Assembly (NCBI GenBank): GCA_033439685.1
Contig: JAUEDM010000004.1
Coordinates: forward strand, 124,001-188,000
Length of the DNA: 64,000 nucleotides
Reading direction: 5' to 3'
Source: Apodospora peruviana
Taxonomy: Eukaryota > Ascomycota > Sordariomycetes > Sordariales > Lasiosphaeriaceae
Shown: positions 35,500-44,737 of the stretch, piece by piece
Layout of the letters: each line of letters starts with the position of its first letter
Position numbering within the stretch: the stretch's first letter is position 1
Program-made: the position numbers and the translations under genes
The notes under the pieces: model-generated
Databases searched by the model: none
What the model was told of the DNA's origin: nothing
Seen by the model: the letters and a program-made list of their open reading frames with translations, nothing else

Positions 35500-37428
35500 A
35501 TGGCGGTACGACCGGAGACGCAGCAGGCGGTTCTCTCGTCCTACGCGCCGAGACTGCGCGTCTATAACAACTCCCTCCTCACTCCCGTCCTTCCGAGCGC
35601 CGTCCCCGCGAATCCCCTTTCCCGCACTACCAAACGAGGCACCACCATCATCAACTACGCCGAGGACGGATACGACGACTACGACGACGATGACGACGAC
35701 AGCCGTCGCCGCCCAACTGGTCTGCGCAGCCTGCGTCGCGATGACAGCGGTGCCAAGGGCGATCCAAGCGACAAGGTCGGAAAGGACGCTTCAAAACCCG
35801 TCGAGGTACAAGGGATATGGCGCGACTGGATGGCCAAGTCACGCCCTGCTAGATCTGATCTCCAAAATTACGCCCAGGCCTGTCTCCCACTTACCCTGAT
35901 TCCGATTCGCATCGACCTCGACATTCAGCCCTTCCTCCCGGGGACAGCCTTGCCAGCGCCAGGCCCCAACGTCGATCCCAACCACCCAATCTTCAAGCCG
36001 CAGGATCCCAACCACCCATTCTTCAAGCCACAGGAGATGACTGTTCCCTACCGACTTCGCGATACCTTCCTCTGGAACCTCCACGAAACCCTGATTACCA
36101 CCGACCAATTTGCCTTGACTCTGGTCCAGGACCTGGACCTGCCCAATCGGCAAAGTGTTGCTGCCGAGATCAGCAAACAAATACGGACACAGTTGGAGGA
36201 ATATGCGGGCGTCGCGCTTCATCCACTTTTCCATTCACACGCACACCGAACCGCCGCCGCCGCCGCCGAGCCTTCGAAAGCCACGAATCGTCCCGAGTCC
36301 TCGACCCCCTTACCAAACGCCGCGTCGCTGAGTCGCGCAGATACGCCTTTGGGGACTGGCAACCTTCCATCTACACCCTCGAGGCTGGCGATTCCTGCCA
36401 CGCCCGCCGCAGTACAAACGGCGACCGGAGAGGTCACGGCGGCAGCAACACCGATACCGCCCGATTCCGACGACTTCAGTCCGGACGACACCTACCGCTG
36501 CATCATCAACCTAAATATCAACCTCTCCTCCCAAGTCTACACCGACAAGTTCGAGTGGTCACTGCTACATCCTCCCGGCACCGCCGAAGCCTTCGCGAAG
36601 CAAACTTGTGCCGACCTCGGATTGGCTGGAGAATGGATTCCCGCCATGACGCACGCCATATACGAGGCCGTGCTCAAGCTCAAGAAGGAGGCGTGTGAAT
36701 CCGGCGGTGTCGTTGCTGGATGGGGCGCGACCGCGCTCGGCACCGGCACTGGCGGGTCCGAATACCCCAACGATGCCGCGGTGACTGCGGGCGGTGAAGG
36801 TGCCGGTTGGCGGTACGACCCCGAGCATCTCGCCGAGGACTGGGAGCCCAAGCTCGAAATGCTCAGCAAGGAGGAGATTGAGAAGCGGGAGGGCGACCGC
36901 GAGCGGCAGATTAGAAGGCTGCGACGGGAGACGGCCCGCTTCAGCAGCAACACGGGCATGGCCGGCGGCGTTCCTGTCGGCTTCGGATTTGGTGGCTTGA
37001 TTGAGGAAGAGGCGGAACGCATGGGCCGTGGCGAGCGCAGCAAGAAGAAGCGGCGGTTCCGGAGTCTTTCCCCGCCGCGGAGCGGCACGCCTGGTGGTAG
37101 ATACACGCCGGACGTCGGCGGCGCCGCGTCCGGTGGATATGGTGGGGGAGGCACATTGGCAGACAACGAGAGGTCGTCGTGGAGGTGTTCGCACTGCAAA
37201 GTATGGGGCACGAGTGTGTGGGCTGTGCGAGATGGGCCGCTTGGACCTAGGGTATGTTTTCCTTTTCTGGCATCTCTCTTCCTTTTCGTTCTCTGACCAG
37301 AATCCTGCTGACTTTATTTTGATTTCGCCTAGTCGCTGTGCAACAACTGCGGCTTTATCTACGAACGCGACAGGAAACTGCCACGGTGGACCCGAAATCT
37401 GCACTTACACGATGCCCGGCCTTACTAG
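35500..37428 (+). CDS. SNF5/Sfh1 chromatin-remodelling subunit with GATA finger
   Basis: Two exons (35500-37251, 37333-37428; GTATGT donor, CTAG acceptor, phase 0) give 615 residues. An N-terminal Asp-rich patch is followed by the bipartite SNF5 domain: LTLIPIRIDLDIQP with TFLWNLHETLITTDQFA and LVQDLDLP (first repeat, about 130-235), then CIINLNINLSSQVYTDKFEW with FAKQTCADLGLAGEW (second repeat, about 330-400). The C-terminus is basic, then a GATA-type finger C-x2-C-x20-C-x2-C (Cys563, 566, 587, 590), split by the intron. This matches filamentous-fungal Sfh1-like subunits of RSC/SWI-SNF, nuclear complexes that slide nucleosomes. A 10-residue tandem duplication (DPNHPIFKPQ/DPNHPFFKPQ) sits in the first repeat. 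The TAG stop is followed in frame by the zinc-finger ORF. The start is the ATG of MAVRPET; the frame extends upstream without family similarity. Confidence 0.85.
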
Positions 37429-37434
37429 GAGGGA

Positions 37435-38028
37435 ATGGACGTCGAGGACACTACCAAAGACGCCGGCGAGAAGGGCGTGGCTGTCTCCGGCGAAATTGGG
37501 GACTGCGGACGCGATGATTTGTCCCCGAATGTTTTCCCGTCCTTCCATGTTGTTTACCACGAAACCAAGAACAGCAAACACGATGATGTTGACCCGGATG
37601 TGTTTCAGCACTCCCAGAGTGTACCCCACGAAGTCAGGCTTCCCAGTAATGCTCACGGCCAGAAGAAATTGTGCGGAGAATGCGATTATAGCTGCTCTCA
37701 GTCAGGTAACATGCAAAGACACTACCGTTCGCAACATCCCGGCGTTACAATTCCGCTACAACGCCAGGAGAGATCTTGCGGAGAATGTGATTATGGCTGC
37801 TTTCGGTCAGATACCATGCACAGACACTACAGTTCGCAACATCCCGGTGTTACAATTCCGGCGGGGCTACAAGACCAGAAGAAATCTTGCGGAGAATGCG
37901 GTTTTAGCGGCGTTCGGTCAGACCGCTTGCGCAGCCACTACCTTTCCCAACATCCCAGCGTTACAATTCCGGCGACGCTACAACGAATACGGGGGGATAG
38001 AAAAGCTCAGGCGAACGAAGGTGACTGA
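37435..38028 (+). CDS. Triple C2H2 zinc-finger ORF
   Basis: An open frame of 197 residues beginning 6 nt after the SNF5 stop codon and in the same frame. Residues 1-70 are acidic and unstructured-looking. Three tandem fingers of pattern C-x2-C-x12-H-x4-H follow (Cys80/83-His96/101, Cys115/118-His131/136, Cys152/155-His168/173). Each is followed by HPGVTIP or HPSVTIP, so the unit repeats at 105 and 111 bp. Similarity at DNA level is high, implying recent tandem duplication. With 6 nt of spacing there is no room for a separate promoter. It may be expressed from the SNF5 transcript (reinitiation, alternative splicing around the TAG or readthrough), or be a cut-off tail of the SNF5 gene. Fingers of this form can bind nucleic acid. 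No family name is offered. Confidence 0.55.
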   Translation: MDVEDTTKDAGEKGVAVSGEIGDCGRDDLSPNVFPSFHVVYHETKNSKHDDVDPDVFQHSQSVPHEVRLPSNAHGQKKLCGECDYSCSQSGNMQRHYRSQHPGVTIPLQRQERSCGECDYGCFRSDTMHRHYSSQHPGVTIPAGLQDQKKSCGECGFSGVRSDRLRSHYLSQHPSVTIPATLQRIRGDRKAQANEGD

Positions 38029-38474
38029 AATTCCAATACGCTGCCAACCTCGATATGTCCGTACTTCGTCCCCTACCCTTGGATGATTCAGCGATGGGGC
38101 ACTGCTCAAAAAGGTTACCTTACGAGCAGAGAAAAGCATTGGCAGAACGGCGTATCCCCGGGCATCGCTAACACAGGTTCGAGATGGAATTTTTCTACAT
38201 GAAAGGAGTTTTGAGGCCGGTTTTGGTTTGGTGGACAGGTTGGTAGGGAAGTGGATGGAAAGTCTGAGGAATGGGTTATTGTTTGTCTTTTTTTCTTGTT
38301 GATGGTGATGCAGGTGGCTTGGCTGGCGCATGTATGTGCTTCAAAAAAGGTGTGTCTAATGACAATGTTGTAGCTTTATGGACCTTTCCTCTTTTTTTCT
38401 ATTTTGAGTTTTCCAGGTCGCCATTCGGCTCTAGATCCGGGGAAGCGAGTTTGCCTCAGCTATGTTTTCTTCAC

Positions 38475-38734
38475 TTTCATTCTTTCATTCTTTCATTCTT
38501 TCATTCTTTCATTCTTTCATTCTTTCATTCTTTCATTCTTTCATTCTTTCATTCTTTCATTCTTTCATTCTTTCATTCTTTCATTCTTTCATTCTTTCAT
38601 TCTTTCATTCTTTCATTCTTTCATTCTTTCATTCTTTCATTCTTTCATTCTTTCATTCTTTCATTCTTTCATTCTTTCATTCTTTCATTCTTTCATTCTT
38701 TCATTCTTTCATTCTTTCATTCTTTCATTCTTTC
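38475..38734. repeat. Octamer TTTCATTC tandem repeat
   Basis: About 32.5 uninterrupted copies of an 8-bp unit over 260 bp with no mismatches, in the intergenic stretch 38029-39562. Because 8 is not a multiple of 3 the repeat leaves all three plus-strand frames open and reads as FFHSFILS in each. No gene is supported in the rest of this stretch. Confidence 0.95.
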
Positions 38735-39562
38735 CTTTTTTTGCTTTTTTGCTTTCTTTTCCAGTGTGGTGTGGAAGGAATGTAAACATATTTGTTTCGT
38801 GCGAGCGGGTGGAAACCGGGGTGATTGGCCGGCAGCACTTGAAAGCTTTTGGTAACTGGGGACACGATAATTAGGATGGCAAGACGGCATCATGGAAACT
38901 CAAGTCCGTTGGACACGCCTTTGTATTAGTTAAGCTCGTGTTTGTGTAGACAGAAATCAATGTTAGTAGAGTACGGTGTGTCAAGGACGTGTTACGTCTC
39001 TCTTGTCTATCGAGACTAGCTCCTGGCATGGCGACCGCACATGAAGCTGTTCATGGGATCGTGCACAGGTAATCACAGATACAGGCCTTTTGTTGAAGGT
39101 CATCAAAAGCACACGCACGACTAAAGCATCATTGGGGACTCGCCAAACTGGCAATATTATGTGCAACGGTTAAGTAATGTTCATTCTACCCGCAGTTCAG
39201 AAGTCTGGCTTCTGAATGCTGTGGCTTATTACTACCTACCTGAATTTTTATTCTCTGCTGTTAGTACTACTCACCGAAGCCTCGGTCGGTTCCTCCCTGT
39301 TCATCTTACAAACTTCTCCTTTCATCGGACCCAGCCGACAAGACTAGAAGCACTCAAACTTACCTTTAGACCACAAACTGCTCGTCATCGTCTTCATCCG
39401 TCAGCACGGGCGTCAGCATTATGCGGAGTCGTAGAAACAGAAGAAACATCATCATCCTCCTCGTCATGCTGCTGCATCGCCTCCGTGCTAGAGGTTTTGG
39501 TGTTAGTCAGATTACGTGACACCGGCTGCTGCTGCAACGTCTCCCTGCTGGAATCGACAGTG

Positions 39563-39646
39563 TTAGTCCGAGAAATCGATTCCCGTGGCGCCGGAGGCGG
39601 TGTTGCCGGTGATACTGGCGAGAGTGAGTGTTGTCAAACTGCGATT

Positions 39647-39677
<31 letters not shown>

Positions 39678-40408
39678 ACAGTCGTTCGGCGAGGAAAAGT
39701 GATGGGCTGTTCCTTTGGGTCTTGCTGCTTCTCACTGCCAGGGTTAGCTTGTTGTTCTTCAGAAGGAGGAGCAGCTTCAAGTTCAGCAGCGACAGGCTGC
39801 TTCTTCCGAAACGCGTCCAGAGAGAAAAGGCCACGCAGAGCCGTCACCATCCCTTTACCGATATTGGTCTCTTTCTTCAGTGAAGACCGCCTGCGGACAC
39901 ATCCGAGAATTTCGGCGGTGGTTTGGTCCTCGAGTTCGTTTAGTTGCTGGAAATGCTCGTTGGCTTCGAGCTTGGCGACTGCTGAGGCTCCGCCTGGACT
40001 GGGACTGGATGGACGAGAGGGAGAATTGGATTTGGCTGCGCGGCGTGCGGTCCACCACATCAGTAGCCTGGCGCGAAACTCGAGGAGTCGCACGTGGAGG
40101 GGGAGCCCGGGTCGCTTTAGGCAGGTGAGGACCAGCGCGGAGAAGATGACGATGAGGATGAAAAAGACGATGGCGGTGATGACGAGGCCCAGCCCGCGCT
40201 TGTCGGGCTGAGCTGTGCCGGACTCGATTTCTGGCAGGGTGGGTTCGTCGCGACGAATATGACGGTGGTGGATGATGGTTGAGGTGGGATGGGAGGTGGT
40301 TGAGTTGGGAATGGTTATGTTGGGCGGTGGGTACGAGTAACCCTGGTAAGGAGTTGTGTTGAAGAAACCGCCGAACGACGCAGTCGTATTGGTTAGAACC
40401 GGAGACAT
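39563..40408 (-). CDS. Single-pass membrane protein, function unknown
   Basis: Intronless, 281 residues. A short N-glycosylatable, Tyr/Pro/Thr-rich ectodomain (residues 1-70) precedes one strong membrane helix GLGLVITAIVFFILIVIFSA (about 73-95). The cytosolic part begins with Cys-Leu-Lys-Arg and has a conserved-looking basic helix RLLEFRARLLMWWTARRAAK. The tail is low complexity (Ser/Pro, Gln/Glu, and a run of ten glycines near 246-255 coded by a CTC/TCC triplet repeat at 39648-39676). There is no signal peptide, so a type III orientation is likely. Family not recognised. A TATATAAA box lies 177 bp upstream. Confidence 0.7.
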
Positions 40409-40584
40409 TTTTGGGGTTGTGGGAGGTGAGTCTCTTGGTGAGGATCTGCGAGGTTACTTTTTTTCCCAAGAAACTGAAATGTGTTTCTCAAAGATGGAGG
40501 CTGACTTCAAGTTGACTTACCAGGGGCAGTACGAACATGAGGGGAAAATGAGTGTTAGTTGTCAAAATGGCCGGCTCTGTCTAC

Positions 40585-40592
40585 TTTATATA
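40585..40592 (-). promoter_or_regulatory. TATA box
   Basis: TATATAAA on the minus strand, 177 bp before the ATG of the membrane-protein gene at 40408. The match to the consensus is full. Confidence 0.45.
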
Positions 40593-41273
40593 GTTGTTGA
40601 GAAAGCCAGAGGTCGAGGACTACAGTACTACTGAAACGTGTATCATGGCATTGTTTTTGGACAATGCAGGTAGCGCGTCTGAGCAAACAAAGGCCTTTGT
40701 TGTGCATATTCGAGGACAATGCCGGCCAATTCTTTGTTTAATGTCTCTCGGTTCGAACAACAATCAATGCAACTACGCTCAACGGATAACAAAGAGAACC
40801 AACCTGACTGATCGGTTTCTACTTGAGTGGGAGGGCGCTTCAAGATTACCAATGGCATGATAGGAGGGGTATGAATAGTACCTTGGTATTTAGCTGCCTG
40901 CAAGTGAGTGTCGGTAGGAAAAGAAGTAGGAAATAGTGGCATCTTCGTGGCGTGCAGCCCAACAACTTGTAAGCATAAAATGCCAACAGTCATATGCCAC
41001 TGTGATGTAGATTTGTTCTTATTAGGTCGTAAAGCGATAGGAATTCCAGGTCCATATACCTAAGGTATACGCTGAAACAGGCCATGCCAAGCTGGTTCCG
41101 TACTACCTGTGCTGGCTTCCGAGTAGCCGGATGTGCGGGAGGAGACATGCGGCTCTTTTCTATATTTGGTATTAGCGTAGGACCTAAGATGTGGATGTGT
41201 GTTGACCCCCGGTTCAAGTTCCGTTGGAATGAGTAGGTCATGCCTTGGTAGGCCGTAGCCGTGACTTGGGCAG

Positions 41274-41274
<1 letters not shown>

Positions 41275-41318
<44 letters not shown>

Positions 41319-41337
41319 TGTGATGATGATGATGATG
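41275..41337. repeat. GT and GAT microsatellites
   Basis: About 24 GT units with one interruption, running straight into five to six GAT units. They sit in the gene-free stretch 40409-41860, which also has an 18-nt poly-T tract near 41589-41607 and no supported exon. Confidence 0.9.
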
Positions 41338-41860
41338 AAGACAGTCTGAGTCACGAGAGAGCCACTGAAAGTCACGTCAGGCCACCGTGGCCATCTTTGC
41401 CGTTACCATGGCCCAAATATTTCTCTTTCTTCAGTTTCCAAGAATTTGGACGGCTTCACGAACAAATGAAAATGATGATTCTTTTATAACCAGTATCTCA
41501 GTCCACCCATCCTCCTGACAATATTATTTAGCACTCTATCTCTGACAAGATGGTTCAATACCACCTTGCAACTCCCCCCACACCTCCCGTTTCAGCTATT
41601 TTTTTTTTTTTTTTTCGCACACTTGCGTCACCCTGAGAGAGTTCGACATGCAGCTTGTACCCATCCCTGGCTCACTCGCCGACCCAAGTATACCTCCAGC
41701 GTTCCAATCCGGCGCGATCGGCCCTACTTAGTTCCTTTTCTCAACACCATTCGGATGGCCTTCCGAAGTTCGTCCACTGTTATTCAACGCATCAGCTGAG
41801 TTCTCGTGTTTATTCAAACAGTGACACTAAACAATTTGACTGACAGCTTCGTCCTTCGCA

Positions 41861-42640
41861 TCATACGACGAGGATCCTTTGTGTGCTTTTAGGTGCAACG
41901 ATGGGTTCTTCGATGGGTTCTTCCGGCACCGACGACAAGGGGGATGACACGGCTGACTCGGCGCTCGATCTCTCGGGCGAGGTAGGTTCTTCGGATTTGA
42001 GTTCCCCTGGGATGATTCTGGGGGGTTCTCGAGATATTGTCCGGCGCAGTTGTGAACTGCTACCGCTGCCGCCGGCGCTGCTGCCTGGCAGTCTCGCAGC
42101 CGTTGCCCATGTGGTATTCGCCCGACATTGCATTGCTCCCGAGTGCATGGTCGACGCGGACCGGTTAGAGTTGGATCGGCTAGGCATCGGCGTCAGGTGT
42201 GGGAAGGATGAGTATGTTGATCTCGGCGGGCTGTTCACGGGAAGCGTGCCGAGCGGATCACCAGTCAAGCCCATCTTCCATCTGTCGGTTGCAGAGCTGT
42301 CCCATGTCGGCGGGGGCTTGTATTCCCTGCCCGCATATAGTGGTATCTCCCGTTGTGCCGGTGGCAGCGTCGAAATGTCGGGCTGCTTTTGCACTTGGGC
42401 CAAGGGCGTTAAGGGCGTTTCCTCTTTCGGGACGGGTGCAACCCATCCACGCTTTTCGGCGTATGATCGAAAGGGTATAACCCATCCACGCTTCTCGGCG
42501 TATGATTGAAAGCGGATTTTCCCGTGCAGGAAGAGGCTTACCACGAGAAACAACGGGAACCAACCGAGAGCGACGGCAGCGACAATGATGACTATGGTGA
42601 GTGTGACATCTCCGTCCCAGGACGGGGACTCGTCACCCAT
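41861..42640 (-). CDS. Short-anchored protein with internal 13-residue repeat
   Basis: Intronless, 259 residues. An acidic N-terminus is followed by one membrane helix (LTIVIIVAAVALGWFPLFLV, about 13-37). Directly after it is a perfect-length tandem duplication, FQSYAEKRGWVIP then FRSYAEKRGWVAP (39 bp each). The rest is Pro/Ser/Arg-rich and probably disordered, ending in an acidic PEEPIEEP stretch. No catalytic motif or family is recognised. The N-out, C-in topology suggests a surface or ER protein with a cytosolic tail. The composition is similar to other orphan fungal single-pass proteins. Confidence 0.6.
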   Translation of the reverse strand: MGDESPSWDGDVTLTIVIIVAAVALGWFPLFLVVSLFLHGKIRFQSYAEKRGWVIPFRSYAEKRGWVAPVPKEETPLTPLAQVQKQPDISTLPPAQREIPLYAGREYKPPPTWDSSATDRWKMGLTGDPLGTLPVNSPPRSTYSSFPHLTPMPSRSNSNRSASTMHSGAMQCRANTTWATAARLPGSSAGGSGSSSQLRRTISREPPRIIPGELKSEEPTSPERSSAESAVSSPLSSVPEEPIEEPIVAPKSTQRILVV

Positions 42641-42919
42641 TTTCGCTTGCCTTGGTTAGGTACCTACCTACCTACCCTTTGCTCGTTCGAGCATCGAGGT
42701 GTTGGGAAATGAAGAGGTCTGCAGGAGCTTCCCTTCGGACTTCAACAGATTCAATCATGGCTACATCATGTATTCTCACCGGCCGAAGTAGAACTGACGC
42801 CGTTGCAAGAGCCGTCTCAACGATCCCGACCTATTTGGATGCTATAAGCGCTTGATGCTTCTAGGACGACGTCCTGACTCGATGCACGTCAAACTTATTC
42901 CGCCAAAGAGATAACAATG

Positions 42920-42997
42920 CTCTAACACCACCCCTCCTATAACAGTTTCGTCCCTAGTGTTGTTAGGATTTTGTTAGAGAGGGGGGTGGCGTTCTAG
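42920..42997. repeat. Imperfect foldback (hairpin) sequence
   Basis: CTCTAACACCACCCC on the left pairs imperfectly (about 19 of 26 positions) with CTAGAACGCCACCCC read from the opposite strand on the right; the loop is about 25 nt. It lies in the gene-poor stretch 42641-44737. It could be a small foldback element or a chance structure. Confidence 0.35.
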
Positions 42998-43576
42998 CTG
43001 GTGGACTTTTGGCCTGGTGTAAGACCTAAGTTGACATCCGTGTGTCGGTGGTTCATGGCCGAGCGCTCCAATACCAAGATTATCATTGTCGACAGTGGCA
43101 AAGCCAGTCTGAGACTTGACCGGAATCGCTCTCCGTCACTGACTGAATTGATTGAGTGAGTCTATCTGAAAAGAAGCGTTGTCAGCCCTGACGAGTATTC
43201 CGTATATGGGAGGGTCGGAGCGTCGTTGGACGTTGAAGCGTTGCCAAGAAACAGCCAAGCAAGCCTGCCCTATTTTGAATTAGAACCCCGGTCTCCCGCA
43301 AAGTCTTCCCGTTCCCCAGCATCAGAATCAAACACTGGGCATGACGACCTGCAATCTCAATATATTGCCCAATCTACGCATTCCCGGTTTTGCTTGCGCG
43401 TGCGCGTCTGAGCTAAGTTAAGAATTTGAGCCTCAGCTGGCTGGTTTCTATTCTAAGCGAGGCCTTTCATTATTTCTTTGCGAGGGATATCATTGTCTCA
43501 AACTGCCCATTTCAACAGGATACAGACTAATTGAGGTACATATACACAACGCATCGGATGATGCTCCTCACTTCCA

Positions 43577-44091
43577 TTAGGTCTCTAAACAATTTCTCGA
43601 GAATAAAAAAGACTGGTCGCTACAGAAGCAGTATCTTGGTGAGCCGGTTGTATCTGATGACCTCGCAAGACTGCAGAACAGGGGAGAATGTGGGGCCCCA
43701 GCAAGTGTTAAACCCTTCCTGGACAGCATCCCGATCCGATCTGCGGGGTGGCTGCTCATGAAAACCGACCAATCTCGTTGTCTCCACAAGATAATTCTCG
43801 CCTTCAATCGCACTTGCAGGGTGACGCAGCGAGCGAGATTGGGCACCAGCCAGTGAATTCGACGGCACTTCGGAGCGCGGCGGCGAGATGAGGCCTCATG
43901 GACGACAACCAGGTCTTGGACATAACCTGGTGACTGTCGTTGCATTCGGCGGATGGCCTCCGTGAGCACCCCGGACTGTCTCGTCAACTCCTCCAATGAA
44001 CGGCACTTGCCCCTGTCTCAGTCCCGCAACCTTAATCTGCTCTACCATTCGCTTCCACCTCGTGCACGCGTCTCTCCAGTTCAAGAACCCG
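43577..44091 (-). pseudogene. Decayed coiled-coil protein gene
   Basis: On the minus strand three consecutive frames each carry part of one apparent coiled coil: LELERRVHEVEANG (about 44085-44045), then VEQIKVAGLRQ, then SLEELTRQSGVLTEAIRRMQ (from about 43996). Leucine spacing and charge pattern continue across the frames, but no introns separate them, so at least two frameshifts have occurred. The downstream frame stays open to 43577 without recognisable motifs. Such coils occur in fungal transcription factors, yet I could not identify a zinc cluster or basic region upstream. The call rests on pattern continuity only. Confidence 0.38.
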
Positions 44092-44737
44092 CCATCGTGA
44101 CATCGTCCGCAAAAACACACCCAACTCAGACCGCGGCGTGACATCGCCGCTTCATTCCTGCTTTCGTCAACTCCAACGGCGCGCCCTGACGCTTCTCCAA
44201 CTCAACCTGATCATGAGGGGTAGCCATCGTCTTAGCCCCGAAAGGAGGAAGGGAGAACGGTCGCGGTGCACCATGACCCGGGCATGGCCGACATCTCGAC
44301 CTCGGACTTTGCCCCTTTCCTGTCTTGGCCACACAGACTTGGGCATTGTCATGTTACCGCGGTCCACCTGCCCCTGCCTTTCTGAGTCTTCCGCCGTCGA
44401 CGTGACGCTATCCTCCATGGGCCATGGCGATGGACAGTCCGGATCTTGCGTCGAGCATCAGCGGGCCGGGAGCCGCTACCATGAAGACGCGGGTTGCGGC
44501 GCGATGTGGCGATTCCGACTGTGCTACGCTGCTCCCCGTGGGCCCGACATTCCTGATCCTAGCGTTTGCCCGGAAGAAACGAAAGACAGGGAAACCAGGA
44601 ACGCGACGACCATCTAACACTACATATATGACCTCGAACATGCCGACGAAGAAGACTGTTTTGATCTCACCACCCTCATCCTCAAGCACGCCTTTGTCTT
44701 TCCCAAAGTCAACCCCGGCTCCTCAAGGTCCATCAAC

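Noticed and set aside
37405..37656. Minus-strand hydrophobic open frame opposite the zinc-finger ORF
   Set aside because: It lies antisense to the better-supported plus-strand reading, and has no initiation context or exon partners.
38271..38874. Long overlapping plus-strand open frames rich in Phe, His, Ser, Ile and Leu
   Set aside because: They are produced by the 8-bp tandem repeat, which has no stop codon in any frame. The peptide is a pure repeat with no family features.
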